NCBI RefSeq assembly: GCF_000283155.1
Contig: NW_004454171.1
Coordinates: 15,415,743-15,479,742 of the forward strand
Direction: 5' to 3'
Length of the DNA: 64,000 bases
Source of the DNA: Ceratotherium simum simum
Taxonomy: Eukaryota > Chordata > Mammalia > Perissodactyla > Rhinocerotidae
A program made the translations under genes and the position numbers. The notes below the pieces were generated by a model. It did not search any database. It was given only the letters and a program-made list of their open reading frames with translations, and was not told the DNA's origin. Below are positions 13,555-26,342 of the stretch, in pieces (position 1 is the first letter of the stretch; every line of letters begins with the position of its first letter).

Positions 13555-13645
13555 AGCTCTGTAACCTTAGGTAAGTCATTTAATATTGATCTCTAAATGA
13601 AAATAATAATAATCACTCTCTCATACAAAGTACTATATATGTTTA
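13555..13645 (+). repeat. MIR SINE fragment
   Basis: 'aaccttaggtaagtcatttaatattgatctc' followed by AAT-rich sequence matches the left part of MIR. Confidence 0.45.
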
Positions 13646-15029
13646 CATCTAGTGATGTCATCAAGTTAGAATCTTTATTTATTCATCTTAGAAATATATC
13701 TTGAACAACTGTGACACCATGGTGGATATTGTAATGGTTCTTACCTTCAAAGAATTTATAATCTGGCAATAAAAACTTATTAGTAAAACAGTATGTTTAG
13801 TGCTATCATTTAAGATATTTATGGCTTGCTGTCAGAGGAAAATTAAAAGTAGCCCTAGCTGGTACTGGTATGTTAATAAATATTTAATGTATATTCAGTT
13901 GATGGCCTTTCAATGTACCTATCATCTTAGTAGTCATTTATCCAATTGGAAAGATAGACCAGACCACTCAACTGAGAGGAAGCAGTTCTTTTATGAATTT
14001 CCTTTATAAAACTACATTCTTCTCAGTTTCCTTATCAAGTAAGTTTGGCAACATATTGCAAATATGGAAGATTCAAATTTATTTGAAAGAAGGGCAACAT
14101 TTGGGGTCAAAAAAGGAAAATAGGCTCAAGAAAAAATATTTTGGAAAAGATCATCGCCCCAAATCTTCCTTCACAGACGAACTACTTACGTCACTTGAGT
14201 GCTCTCTTGTTCTAGAAATACCACCAAGGGCAAGTTTGCAAATAAAAGGACATCTTAACACTGCTGACGACCAGTATTTTCAAATGTCCAGAAAATAACA
14301 ACAATACCTTTCATATTTTCTATTCAACATGAGCCTCTAAAGCTATCTCATGTTAGAAAAATTGCTTGGTTTTCAGAAGGTCAATGCACATATCAGACAA
14401 TTGATAACAACACATCTGAAACTGTAACCTCAGTGATCTCTGTGACAGCAAAGTTCAGTGTGTGTCAGAATTATCAGAAGTGTTATCAAAGTCACTGGAC
14501 TATGTCTTAGTGCACAGCAAGAGCTGAGGGAAATACAAAAATGTGATCCACTTGTAATACACAGAGGCAAGGAGCATTAATAATGGACAATACCCTGAAG
14601 ATCAACTGTTCACGTTTTTAAACAAAAAGGTGATTTTATCAACTGTTTATATATTTGTTTGAGAAAAAAATTAGATGTGCCAACCTCTTTTTTCAGACAT
14701 GAAACACATATTTTTATCTTTAATTTTTTAGATCGGAACATATTTTAAATACCCAGTTTTCTTTATGGATTCTCCATGTAATTTAAGGACAATAGATTGC
14801 TGAACAGGCTATATACACGTCAAATCATTAGTTTGAAGGTTTAGACAAAAAACATTTTTAGAACAGCTAGGAAGAAGGAAGAGGAAATAAGAAGAAAGTA
14901 AGACACCACCAACAAAACTCAGAACTGATAAACCTGACAAAGACCACTATGCTTTTACGCCTGAAGAAACATTTGTAGTGGTTTGGTGATTTAGAACAGT
15001 CCTCAACCACTCCTCACCTCTTCAATTCC

Positions 15030-15460
15030 TAATACTCCACTAAAAGGACCCTTGCGCAGTAATCTTAATTTCGTAGCTACCATTTTAAAAGAAATCTCAA
15101 CCCTTTCCATTCTGGACTTTACTGCTGCATCTGACATGCCAAAAATGCCTTCCTTTTTGTAACCCTCAATTCTTTTAGCTTCTTGGCATCATATTGCTAC
15201 TTCTCTGCCACCTCTTAACCTTCCTTCTCCTCTCTTGACTCCTTTTCCAGTCCAGGCCATTAAGTGCTAGAGAGAAAATTGTGACCTTGATTCATTTTCC
15301 TTTGCTCTTCCTTGGGTGTCATATTTACTGTCATGATTTTATCTGCCATCTGGGGACTGATGACCTGATATCTATGCCTCAATCTGTATCTTTTCCTGTG
15401 TTTAGACACTTATGATACATTTTCTGTTGGATTTCTCTACAACATATCAGACATACTACA
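15030..15460 (+). repeat. L2 LINE, reverse-transcriptase region remnant
   Basis: The order of phrases resembles the L2 ORF2 region just before and after the YADD motif ('ttaagtgctagagag...', 'tctgccatctggggactgatgacc'). Too degraded to translate. The segment 'gatacattttctgttggat' at 15414 recurs at 16426 within another L2 fragment. Confidence 0.45.
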
Positions 15461-15639
15461 CAAGACAAACAACGCGTACACTTTCTTCTCTTTTTTGCCT
15501 CCTACTTTATCTTCGTTTGCTTCTTGCCTCACAATAAACCTCACAATGCCCATCTGTGTATGGTCCACAGAAGCATAACATCTTTTCTCACCTATTTTTG
15601 CCTTTACTCACGTTATCACACCCTCATTCTTCCTTAGCC

Positions 15640-16050
15640 GTGTGGTGGAGATGGCTGGCTATTTACAACGTACTCTCACATTTCTGTAGTGTACAGTTTT
15701 TGCTGGGTAGTGACTGCTCAGACAGACACTTTATTTCTCAACTCCACCTGCAACTAGGTGGGGCCATAAGCATGTGTTCTAACTGGTGGAATGTGAGGAG
15801 AAGTGATATGCACATTTCCAGATGAGACCAAACAAGATAGAAAAGCGATGATCACTAGAGTGTACTTCAAAGGCCAGAGACTGAAAATCTGCCTGGGTCC
15901 CTGAATAAATGCATGAGGAAAGCTGCCCCCCCACCAATCTGTTTACCTGCTAGCTACTATAAAGTGGATAAGAAGTGAACATCTTAAATTGTGATACATT
16001 TTTGGATCTACTTGTTATAGGAGTAGCCTAGCCTAATATAACCAAATACA
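15640..16050 (+). repeat. Unassigned interspersed repeat, family A
   Basis: Phrases 'acctgcaactaggtggggccataagcatgtgttctaactggtggaatgtgaggagaagtgatatg', 'gcctgggtccctgaataaatgc' and 'aggagtagcctagcctaatataac' fit a common mammalian repeat that I recognise but cannot name safely. The same family occurs at 24105-24770. Confidence 0.55.
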
Positions 16051-16069
16051 ATGATGATTATGATGATGA

Positions 16070-16270
16070 TGGTGACTCTGACTCTTATGAAGAATTGGTT
16101 ACATGTCTCATGCTGTTTAAGCACATTACATATATTAACTTGTTTAATTCTAAACATAGTTCCAGGAGGCAGGTACTGTAATTTTTATTACGTAAATTAC
16201 TAAAGTTCACACAGCTACTCAATAGCAAAGCCAGAATTCATGCTTTGAGTGTACAGCCTTTACTCTTAAC
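16070..16270 (+). repeat. MIR SINE
   Basis: 'ttaagcacattacatatattaacttgtttaattc', 'aggaggcaggtactgta' and 'cacacagctactcaatagcaaagccagaattca' follow the MIR core in order. Confidence 0.75.
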
Positions 16271-16274
16271 CAAT

Positions 16275-16612
16275 AAACCCCACACTTCCTCTCATCCTGC
16301 TCAAATGTCCAATCTTATAAGCCACAAGTTAAGTGTTATTTCTTCCAAGGCTCATCTATCCAACCAGCTCTCTTGGTGCCCTGGATAATTTCAATTATAG
16401 CACATGGAATTAAAATACAGTACAATGATACATTTTCTGTTGGATGTATCTACTATACAACAGACAAACTAAATATGCTCCTTCTGAAAAAAAAAAAGGA
16501 AGAATCCTTAAAGGAAGGAACTATATTATATTTATTGCTACATCCATAATACACAGCACAGATCCCAGGCATCTTTTGGTGATTAAGTAATATTTGCTGA
16601 ACTGTGTTTAAA
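16275..16612 (+). repeat. L2 LINE 3' end
   Basis: 'tcctgctcaaatgtccaatctt', 'ccaaggctcatc' and 'aggaactatattatatttattgc' match the L2 3' region ('caaatgtcacctcctcag', 'gagggcagggac'). Confidence 0.55.
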
Positions 16613-18082
16613 TTTAGTAAAACTGCCTGGACTTTACCACTGCAATCAGAATAGGTGGCTGTTCAAACATAAAATAAATTCTAAACATGCTATGAGTACT
16701 AAGGATTAAGGATTGCATTTAATGAATTTAAAATACAGTGGGAAAAATCATTCCACAAAACTTTGCAGTTAAAAATGCTTATAAGAAAACCATCAACTAC
16801 TGAAAATTACTGAGAGGATAAATAGGCTGTGTGATAATTATCATCACTGTCTAAGGTAATTTCTGAGATGCAATATATTCTGTGACTTTGATAGTCTATA
16901 TAAACACAGCAAATGATGTAATTTATTGGTTGCCACACAGACAAGAAGGCCCGTGGTGTGTGATGACGTGAGGCAGAAAGCAAAGATAATCTAAAGAGAC
17001 ATGGGCCAAAGCAACATAGAGTGTTGAGATAATAAATGCTCTTCTTGAAGAAGACAAATTTGGTACGAGACATAAAATTGTAAGGAAAGAAAAACAAAAT
17101 CACCCAAGGAAATTGTGATCATCATTAACAAGTGACTTTTCATTAAGGATGCTTGTCTACATACTGGATTCCAGTTCTAACTTGAAGAAGATCCATGATG
17201 GATGGAAGATGTTGTGTTTAGACCTAATTAAAATTTTTGAATTTCTATAGGGGAGTGTACACTTTGCTCAAGGTTTCTCTGTGCCCCACTGGAGGTGAAA
17301 TTTGCCCACTGAAGCACCAATGTCATATATATCTAATAGGGAATGGCAAAAGGAGGCAGATTCAATTGCTTATTTAGCTTTTATCTCAGAATACGATTTC
17401 CTTTTCCTTTGTTCAGGTAACTTTTGCTTAGAATGTATACTGAAGTATTTGCTGACTGGTTAAAAATATTAATACACAGCAGGGATATATGCTTATTTAA
17501 ATATATTATGTAATAAATAATTGATTCATTTTGACCAAATTGAAAACAACTATTTTTATATATCTCACCAACCAAGTTAGCAATTATTGTGCTTGTTTAT
17601 TTCTTTCTTTCACAATCACTATGAAGTGATAGAAGAATCACTGAACGCAGAATCAATAAGCCTTATTTCTGTTCCCACATTTGTAAAACCTCCAAGTAAC
17701 CTGGATTGAAATCACTCCAACAGTCTAGATTGCTAAGGTCTTCCACTCTAAAATTCTACGGAGGTTGAATATTATCCTGAAGACACTTTCTTAGTTAGTT
17801 CACTGAAAATTCTCTGGTTGTTTTTTAAAAATATAAATGCAAGTACAAAAATGCTGCAACAAGTAATCTAATATTATCATTTTCAGCTATCTAAACCACA
17901 TTTCTCTTATGAGGAAAAATGTAAGATCAAAATTCCATTAAATTGTTGGGCATTCAAGAGTTAAAAATTACTCTAGTAGAGGGTCTCAAGCTATAGACAT
18001 CCCCACTCCAGCATGTATATACTTGTATTGATCCCATATAAATAAGATGTGGGAATAACTGGAAAAAACAAAACATTAACAC

Positions 18083-18139
18083 TTTTCAGTACAAAATAAT
18101 TTTTTCAGTACAAAAATATTTTTCAGTACAAAAAAATAA
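18083..18139. repeat. Three-copy tandem repeat, ttttcagtacaaaa unit
   Basis: The 14-base unit ttttcagtacaaaa occurs at 18083-18096, 18102-18115 and 18120-18133, with short A/T spacers. The unequal spacing suggests slippage. Confidence 0.9.
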
Positions 18140-18364
18140 TTAGACGAAGAACTTAGGTTAATGAGATGAAGAGTTTGGAAGTGCATATTGAAATATAGAG
18201 ACATATTTCTGAAGTGTACACACCCCCAAGCATGGGTCATGAATCTTCTGTTTAATGTGTAAGAACATATCACATGGATAAAAAACATGACAGTTAGAGC
18301 TTTGTAAAATAAGTGCTGTTATATGTGGCCTGGACTGATGTTCAAAATAAATACAAGATGAATG

Positions 18365-18960
18365 TGTTTCCTGGTTCAATGTGATTGCTCAGGCTATGGC
18401 TGTAGGTCCACCTCTAACATGCACAGTGTCTGGGGTAGACTCTCCAGTCTGTAGGTACAATCCCACCCTCATCTCCATAGTCATCACTTAGCTACCCCTG
18501 GAGCACAGGGTATGCATATCAGCAGTGCACTCTATCCGTGAGAGGACAGAACTGGGGCAGTGCCCTGCAAAGCCTCTGAAGCTGGCTTGCAGCTACATAA
18601 TCAGAGCAATCTAAGATCCCAGATTTAGAACAGGGATCATGGGCTCCAAGCGGGCATGTCGTTTTAGCTCTTAACAGACTCCTCGCCAAGTAAGGAGGAG
18701 TGTAGCCTGAGGAGGGACATAAGGACCTCTAATACTCATTACCCAGAATCTTAAGGTGGCACTGCATGGCTGATTGACCTAAGGATAGACAGCTGATTAA
18801 AGATAGGTCTCAATTATTCCAGATTTTCGGGGCACAGGTGTCTAATGGGCACTTCACTGGAGCAAATTTACGTGAGCCCTGTTGCTTAGGTCCTTGGAGC
18901 TTATGCTTCCCAAGGATGGCTCACACAATTATTTCTTCAATTCTCTGATCCACCTCAGAA
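18365..18960. other. GC-richer block without recognised repeat
   Basis: Noticeably richer in G and C than its surroundings, with no open frame of use and no repeat I recognise. It may be a diverged transposon or a conserved noncoding segment. No support for a gene. Confidence 0.35.
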
Positions 18961-19689
18961 TCTTTAACAAAAATGACCTTGATCTAAGGTAGGTAAAATT
19001 GGTTTCTAGTACATACACTAAAAAAGGATATAAGCTGCTAATTGCATCTATTATTGCTCTATCTTGGCCCCCCTCTAGAAGTAGGAGGGCTACAACAATA
19101 ATCAATGATATGCGTAATAAAGAAAAACAATCCCACGTTAAAAGAAATACATGGCCTTCCTAAACATACAAGGTTCTGGAACCTCTTTGATGTTAATATC
19201 ACTAATGGGCTTTAATGAAGAATAAGAGATTTTGAAATGCTGAGCAATCTGATTCAGACTTTTTAATTAGCCCGACTTGTCTATTATTTATGTAGTAAGG
19301 TCACGCTGCAAGATACTTTTACATAATTTTCAATTTACGCGCAAATTTCAGGGTCAAACAATGATCAAATTATGTTTTTCTGTATAAAATGAATATAAAT
19401 AAGTCTAATCACAGTATAATATTATCTTTGACCCTTTCCACTGAACTCTCTCACATTTGTGAGATACATAAAAATTTAATCTATACTGTATTTTCGGTAC
19501 AGTATTTCATCAGATCTTCAAAATTTAACAGGTTTACTGTGGACTGAAGATGATTATTGAAACTGGGACTTAAGATAAATATTTAGATGTACTTTGTAAT
19601 TGTTAACAAATAGTTTAGACACAACAAAGAAAATTTAAAATATTTTTTAACAAAATTTTAAAATCCCCCTGAGTAAAATTTGTAACAAC

Positions 19690-19865
19690 TGTATGATTTG
19701 GTTAAATTAATTAATCTTTCTGAGACTCAGATTCCTCATGTGACAAATGAAGATACTGAAGTTCCTATATGAATAATAGAGCTGTATGAACATTAAATGA
19801 GATAATGTATGTTAAGTTTTCAGTACATGCTTGACATTTAATAAATGTTCTATTAATGTTATTTT
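19690..19865 (+). repeat. MIR SINE
   Basis: 'tctttctgagactcagattcctcatgtgacaaatgaagatac', 'cattaaatgagataatgtatgt' and 'catttaataaatgtt' match the MIR left and right parts. Confidence 0.75.
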
Positions 19866-20737
19866 TTCCCATTTTTTCTTGATTCTTAACTACTTGCTCT
19901 CTCAGAAGCTTAGTTTCTTTATCTATAAAATGGCTTCTTATAAAATTTAGCTAAGATAAAATATATAAAGCTGGTAAAACTACTTGATTTATAGCTGTTG
20001 AAAGTCCTAATTCTCTTTTGCGTTCATCCGAGGCCAAGCATTCTTTCTACAACAAAATGTTGCTTTGAGAAAATATTAATAATATTTTATATTATCATTT
20101 ACTTTCTAAATAGAGTTAGAAAATGATACCAGTAGTACTAGATAATATTAATTGTTGACTTACAACAGGCTGGGTACTGTTAGGTAAAACATAATATTTA
20201 AATTGCTTAATATGTTGCATAAGTTATTTTAAAGACAAGCTCACCAAATAGCACATTATGTCTTAAAGAATAAAGCAGGATGAACATCTTGGGAAAAGAT
20301 GTACATTTTAAGTGACAAAACATTCAAAAAATGATGGTCTAATTTTCCATAATATACATTAAAATTATTTCAAAACACCTTTGTATCAATAGTGTATTTT
20401 ACATTTTTAAATATGGGTAGAAAACCATTTTCTAACTTCCATTTTTGGCTGTATGAGATTTTAGTCACCCTATTAAGGCCATCTGAGAGGAAATATCTAT
20501 GATGTATAATAAAATATTGAAATATATTTTTAATTGCAAGACTCTTCAAAGCCAGAAACGAAATGAATTTAGCCAACTGGAAATTTCTGCTGAAATCAGG
20601 AGACAACTTCATTGGCTTAGGGCCTACCCAGGGCAGGGAAATTATTGGAGGCTCCTACACAGAACTGAAACCAATAGGCTTAAACCTGCTGCATTCCAGT
20701 AAATGAGAAATAAATCTGTCTCTCAGAAGTGGTGGAA

Positions 20738-20756
20738 ATATATATATATATATATC
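20738..20756. repeat. AT dinucleotide microsatellite, short
   Basis: About nine AT units after 'ggtggaa'. Confidence 0.85.
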
Positions 20757-22019
20757 ACCTGCATCTAAAATTTAAATGGAATAACCAATGCTAAACAGAG
20801 CCAAGATACTCCTGAGAAAGAAGATCAGAATCAAGAGACTATATACTTCAGATAACAAAACTTATTTAAACATTGTAATAAATAAGATGGTGTGGAATGG
20901 TGGTAAAGAGATAGACTAATAGACCATAGGAACATAACAGAAGACCTAGAACTGAGCCTCGTGTGTTTAGAAACTTGATCTTTGGAAGACTTGGCACACA
21001 GATCGGAAGGGAAAGAATGGACCAATCATATTTCAGCAATCTTCAGGTTGCATTATGGGTATGTCAAGATTTTGCAAGAGGGGTAAAGGCATATAGTTTT
21101 AAGGAAATCAATTTCTATATGTCCATTTTCAAATATTAAGCTTCCTAAAATTGATTGAATTTGAATTGAATATTTCTGGATCTCCTTTGCACACTCTGCC
21201 TCATACCCAGACTCCACACTTTGTAGAAGACAGAGCTTTGCATCTTTCCCTCTATTTGACATTCAAAAATATGTATGGGCAAATTGTGGCAGTAGAAATA
21301 CGACATTTTTAGCTCATTTAAAGTCTCACTTCTTTTACTCTCTGACTATTTTCAAAGAATGATTCACCCAGATGGAAGTTTCATGGAATTGAAGGAAAAA
21401 AATTAGTGTGGAACCATTTATCACACAATGTTATTTGCTACCAATGCATTCATAACTAAAAATAAAGCTATGTTTTTAAATTCAGAAAGGTGAAGATATA
21501 AGTACAGATATAAATAAGTTTGATATTTTCAAGCTCTCATCAAAGTTGTCTTTGGAAGTTTGATACAAAATAGCAGTGCTCACAGTGAAAGCCAGGGAAG
21601 CACGCACATTATAGAAAAATGACAGTACTGATGTACTGTTAGCAGGTACTGGTTAAATGTTCATTCCAACACCTCAGAAAACTGATTCCTTGTAATGACA
21701 TCGCTCTGCCTGATGAATGAATATGATAGTAGAAGCCACTGTTCAACAGATTGTGTCCAAAATTATGATAGATTAAAAAAAAAATCTATGCTTTAGAGTA
21801 AAGAAAATTATGTTACTACTGAGATTATAACAAGCAAATAAAAGCTTGCTGAAATCTGAACACTATTAGACACATATATTTGGATTAATATTGGGAATAG
21901 GGTGTATTTATAAATGTTTATATATTTGTATTTACATTTATAATTATATTTTCTGATGTAACTGCTGAATGCCTAAGCTGAAGGGTGTCCTTATTGCTCA
22001 TATTCATCTCTTTACTTAT

Positions 22020-22800
22020 TTAAAAAATATTTGCTTAAAATTCAACAGCAAAAAACACACAATCTGATCAAAAATGTGCAAACGACTTGAATAGATATTT
22101 CTCAAAAGAAGATATACAAATGGCCAATAAGCACGTGAAAAGATGCTCATCATCACTAATGCAAAACTAGGGAAATGCAAATCAAAACCAAAATGAAATA
22201 CCACCTCATATCCGTTAGGATAGCTACTATAAAAACAAAGACCAAAAAAACAGAAAATAACAGATTTTGGTGAGAATGTAGAGAGAGAAATTGGAATGCT
22301 TGTGCACTGTTGGTGGGAATGTAAAATAATGCTTTCACCATGAATAACAGTATGGCGGCCCTCAAAAAATTAAAAATAGAATTACCATATGATCTAGCAA
22401 TTCTACTTGTGGACGCATACCTAAAAGAATTGAAAGCAATTGAAAGCAGGGACTTGAAGAGATATTTGTACACCCATGTTCACAGCAGCATTATTCACCA
22501 TAGCCAAAAGGTGGAAACAACCCAAGTGACCACTGACAGATAAATGGATAAACAAAATGTGGTATAAACATACAATGGAATACTATTCAGCCTTAAAAAG
22601 GAAAGAAATTCTGATATATGGTACAACACGGATGAACTTGGAGGATATTATGCTAAGTGAAGTAAGCCAGTCACAAAAGGACAAATACTATATGATTCCA
22701 CTTATATGAGGTACCTGGTATGGTCAAATTCATAGAGATGGAAAGTAGAATGGTGGTTGCCAGGGGCTGGGGGTAGAGGGAAATGAGAAGAATTAAGAGA
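22020..22800 (+). repeat. L1 ORF2 3' end and 3' UTR (L1M type)
   Basis: Clear L1 landmarks in order: 'atttctcaaaagaagatatacaaatggcc', 'gcactgttggtgggaatgtaaaa', 'cacagcagcattattcaccatagcc', 'caatggaatactattcagcc' and 'atggtggttgccaggggctg'. Many stops and small indels; inactive. ORFs read here on either strand are remnants or shadows. Confidence 0.88.
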
Positions 22801-23565
22801 ATTCTAATTAACCATTAAGAAATAAACAACTAAAATGAATCCAGGATATTCCCTCAGTGCAAAGCACAACAGATTAAAAAAGAAAATAAAATGTACCAGT
22901 ATGTTGTAAAGAAAAAGAAAAAAACCCACAACCTTATGATGAATTTTTTTGATAGAGGACTTGGGAAGAAGAAATAACCAAAATATAAAGCATAATTAAT
23001 TAAAGTAGACAAAATCTGTATGGTGATGAAGAAGTATGGTTCAAGGACATTTAAATATAAGCACTAAAATATAATGATGGATAATGGAAAATCATGAAGA
23101 ATACTTAATTTCAGGGTGTTTCTTAAGCTTAATGACAAAGGCAAAACGATAAAGTAAAACCTTGATTAAATTAAATCAAATGGATCAAAATGTTCTCACT
23201 GAAAGTATTATAAACAATAAGAAAAGACAATGAAAGAGAGAAAAACATATTTACAACATATCTTATGAAAGCAGGTTTATATAATTCGTCAAGAAGGAGC
23301 ACATCCAAATCAATACAACAGGGTAAACACCTTCATAGAAATTTTTGGCAAGGAAATGAAGGGGCGACTCTCAAAAGAAGAAATATGAATGACCAATATA
23401 ACAAGCATACTGGTTAAAAAAGATTTAACCTCATTATTAATCATAGTTGTAATCTAAAACATTATATTATTTCATCTACTAAATTAGGAAAAGTTTCCTT
23501 GTAAAAAACTTAATGAAAACCAGTGTTGGTGACGATTTAAAGAAATAGATAAATTAATTTAACTA
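22800..23565 (+). repeat. Further old L1/HAL1-like remnant
   Basis: A-rich sequence with 'caaggaaatgaaggggcgactctcaaaagaag' and a following '...tgttggtgacgatttaaag' that parallels the L1 ORF2 3' region. Much more diverged than the preceding copy, so probably a separate, older insertion. Confidence 0.5.
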
Positions 23566-23757
23566 AACTAAAAAGGGAATCTTGATGGAAGAGGTGGGGG
23601 TTTAAGAAAGGTTTAAGGTGTTGAATTATGGAGACAGGGAAAGATGCCCAAACATTGAGCAGGACCAAGCAACAAGCACCTTAACAGACAGGATGTGGAG
23701 AAACAGAGCAAAGAACACTGGGTGAAGGGTTTGCCAGTGGAAATGTACATTTTATTT

Positions 23758-24006
23758 TTATTTTTTTTGTGTGTGTGAGGAGATCAGCCCTGTGCTAACA
23801 TCTGCCAATCCTCCTCCCTTTTTTGCTGAGGAAGACTGGCCCTGGGCTAACATCCGTGTCCATCTTCCTCCACTTTATATGGGACGCTGCCACAGCATGG
23901 CTTGCCAAGCAGTGCGTTGGTGCGCACCTGGGATCCAAACCGGCGTACCCCGGGCCGCCGCAGTGGACCGCGCACACTTAACTGCTTGGGCCACCGGGCT
24001 GGCCCC
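23758..24006 (-). repeat. ERE-type SINE, minus strand
   Basis: Doubled ERE body and minus-strand head GGGGCCAGCCCGGTGGCC. Flanked by the duplication gaaatgtacatttt at about 23740-23753 and 24008-24021. Good preservation. Confidence 0.92.
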
Positions 24007-24104
24007 AGAAATGTACATTTTTATGCTCATTCTTAATTGACAATATACATTAAAGTCATAATTTTGTATACTCCTAGGCTGAGAAATTACCTAATAGAAA
24101 CTTG

Positions 24105-24770
24105 TGGTGGGTTATTAGTTCTCTAAAAAAATATCCATTCTCTTCCTCTTCCTTAGTTCTGAATAAATGCATTTCCTAGATTTCCTTATGGTTTGACCAT
24201 ACAACAAAATTTTGGCTAGTTACTTATAAGTCTAATTGATGTGCAACAGCTTCAAGGAAACTTTTATTTTATTTTATTTATTTTTGCTGAGGAAGATTCA
24301 CCCTGCACTAACAATCTGTTGCCAGTCTACTTCTTTTTGCTGAGGAAGATTCACCCTGAGCTAACATTTGTTGCCAATCTTCCTCTTTTTGTGCGTGAGC
24401 CACTGGCACAGCATGGCCACTGACGAGTGGTATAGGTCTGCACCCAGGAACCAAACCCAGGCCACTGAAGCAGAGTGTGCCAAATTTAACCACTAAGGCA
24501 ACCATGCTAGCCCAAGGAAACCTTTTAAAAGACAGCTGGCATGTGGTCTTTGCCTCTTTCCCCACCTTATTTTTTTCCTGCCGGCTGGATGGTAGACATA
24601 ATGACTGGAGCTAAAGCACCCATCCTGACCTATCAACTCCCCCACGATATTTCATACACCCATCTCCCCCTCTCTATTCCTACTGCAACACTCTAGGTCA
24701 AGTCATTACTTTTTACTGACACCATTAGACTAGCCATCTGGTGGAATAATTGACTCATCTGTGTAATATC
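24105..24770 (+). repeat. Unassigned interspersed repeat, family A, split by ERE
   Basis: Same family as 15640-16050: 'ccattctcttcctcttccttag', 'acagctggcatgtggtctttgcctctttcc' and 'cctgccggctggatggtagacataatgactggagc'. The ERE at 24262-24512 sits inside it. Confidence 0.55.
24262..24512 (-). repeat. ERE-type SINE, older copy, minus strand
   Basis: Two body units ('ggaagattcaccctg..ctaac') and a worn head, GGGCTAGCATGGTTGCC. The duplication caaggaaac is at 24253-24261 and 24513-24521. More diverged than the copy 250 bases upstream. Confidence 0.88.
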
Positions 24771-24859
24771 CTTCAATACTTGTTTGTGGTGGTATTATAT
24801 TAATATTTGTTGAATGAATACTATTCTAAGAATATATTTTCAATGAGCCAATAGTGGAC

Positions 24860-25345
24860 TTGTTTACCCCTCTCCCTTCGTCTGATGACTCCTCCTCATC
24901 CATATGGTCACCAACGCATGTTTGTATAACATGTCCCTGCCATCAGACTACATTTAACTGGTCTGAGGGTGGCCATATGACCTAAGATAGGTCAATTGGA
25001 GTCCTCTACCAGAGAATTTAGAAATATAACTAACGGGTTTCTTCAACAGTGTGTTAAGGCTCTTGAATCCTGTGGTGTAGTCAGGTTTTCTGCCTCTGTA
25101 CGGTGAAGCAGAGAAAGCTAGTTCCACAGAGAGAGGGGACTGAAACACTGCAGAGAGAAGCAGTTAAAAGAGATAAGAAGCACAGAAGGATCACAGCCCA
25201 AGTTCCCTCTTTTCAATCTCTGGTGTTAGAACCTTCCTGAAGCTGGACTGTGTTCCTAATCTTGGGTTTCCTGAAATTCCTTGAATCCTTAAGTAAACTC
25301 CCTTTATGTTTGATGCTATTGGCAATTAAACCCAATTAACCTAGA
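24860..25345. repeat. Unassigned LTR- or transposon-like repeat
   Basis: Its layout ('ccatatgacctaagataggtcaattggagtc', 'gaagctggactgtgttcctaatc', 'ccttgaatccttaagtaaactcc') resembles medium-age mammalian LTR-like repeats, but I cannot name a family. Confidence 0.4.
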
Positions 25346-25582
25346 GATTTCCCAGAAATTATCAAGAGAATGCATAAAGACCAAAAGACCAAAAGTGAAG
25401 AAACCCGTCCACATTTGGTTTCTTTTGTTGAGTTTCTTCCTGACCTTTTAATCAAGAATTTAAACACTATGTTTCCCGACTCCTCTGAGGCAACTTTCCA
25501 AACAATTTGTGTGATTCATTTTGTTCAAATCCTCAGAGAATCCTTTCTGTGTTAAACATCCTCATTTCCTCCGAAAAGGAGA

Positions 25583-25918
25583 TCATGTATGCACTGGGTC
25601 TAATTTGACCTTGGCATTCACTAGATTTTCAACATACATGAGTTTCCTTCTACTGTCTTGATTATCACGCATCCCAAGGAGGTTTCTATAAAACAATGAA
25701 GTTTGTATGCGACTGATCAGTGGGGAAATTAGGTCAATACAACACAGAAGTTGTGTTGCTTCCCACATGATTTTTCCCACTACAATAATGTCTTGTGTTA
25801 TCAAGGCACAGCAGATGAAAACGAAGTACAGTAACACAGCTGAGCCCAGAGAGCCATGGAGGGAGGCAGGGCTGTTGAGTTTGCATTTCACCCAGTGTTC
25901 CTCACTCTGTTTCTCCAC
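25583..25918 (-). other. Unidentified 111-residue ORF, possible pseudogene remnant
   Basis: A minus-strand frame runs from an ATG at 25918 to a stop at 25583. The protein has a hydrophobic stretch around residues 25-50 (GSAVLLYFVFICCALI, then DIIVVGK), a second around 57-70, and a basic tail with SRRKLMYVEN. I recognise no family. No splice sites, Kozak context or poly(A) tract support expression. It could be chance, a fragment of a retrocopied membrane protein, or repeat-derived. Confidence 0.2.
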
Positions 25919-26295
25919 ATGCTCTCTTTTGGGAGTGCTTATTTGTTGTATGGTTTTTCCAGTCTTTGGTCACTTTTCCCTTGTCTCCATAATTCAATAG
26001 CCTTAAAATTTTTTTATACCACCCTTCCATTAAGACTCCTTGCCTCCCACCCAATCCCCCTTTTTAGGTAAAGTAATACATTTACTGAAAAGTTCCTCTA
26101 TTTATTAGGATTTTTAAATGCTTTAAACTGTGCCAGTATTTTTATTATGGTTGCTTTTGTTTATATTAGTGTTGTATAACTTAGTTACCTGCGCTTATAG
26201 TGTCTTGCCCCAACTGTATTTTCTCATAAGCCCTTTTCTTGTGTGATTATTCCAAGTATGAGGTTTTTCAGAAACTCATATATGCCTCTGAGTGT

Positions 26296-26297
<2 letters not shown>

Positions 26298-26340
<43 letters not shown>

Positions 26341-26342
26341 CA
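26298..26342. repeat. GT dinucleotide microsatellite
   Basis: About twenty consecutive GT units, ending in GCGTGC. The best candidate polymorphic marker in the window. Confidence 0.95.

Noticed and set aside
22156..22543. ORFs of 67 and 105 residues
   Set aside because: They are a remnant and a shadow of a mutated L1 ORF2 3' end.
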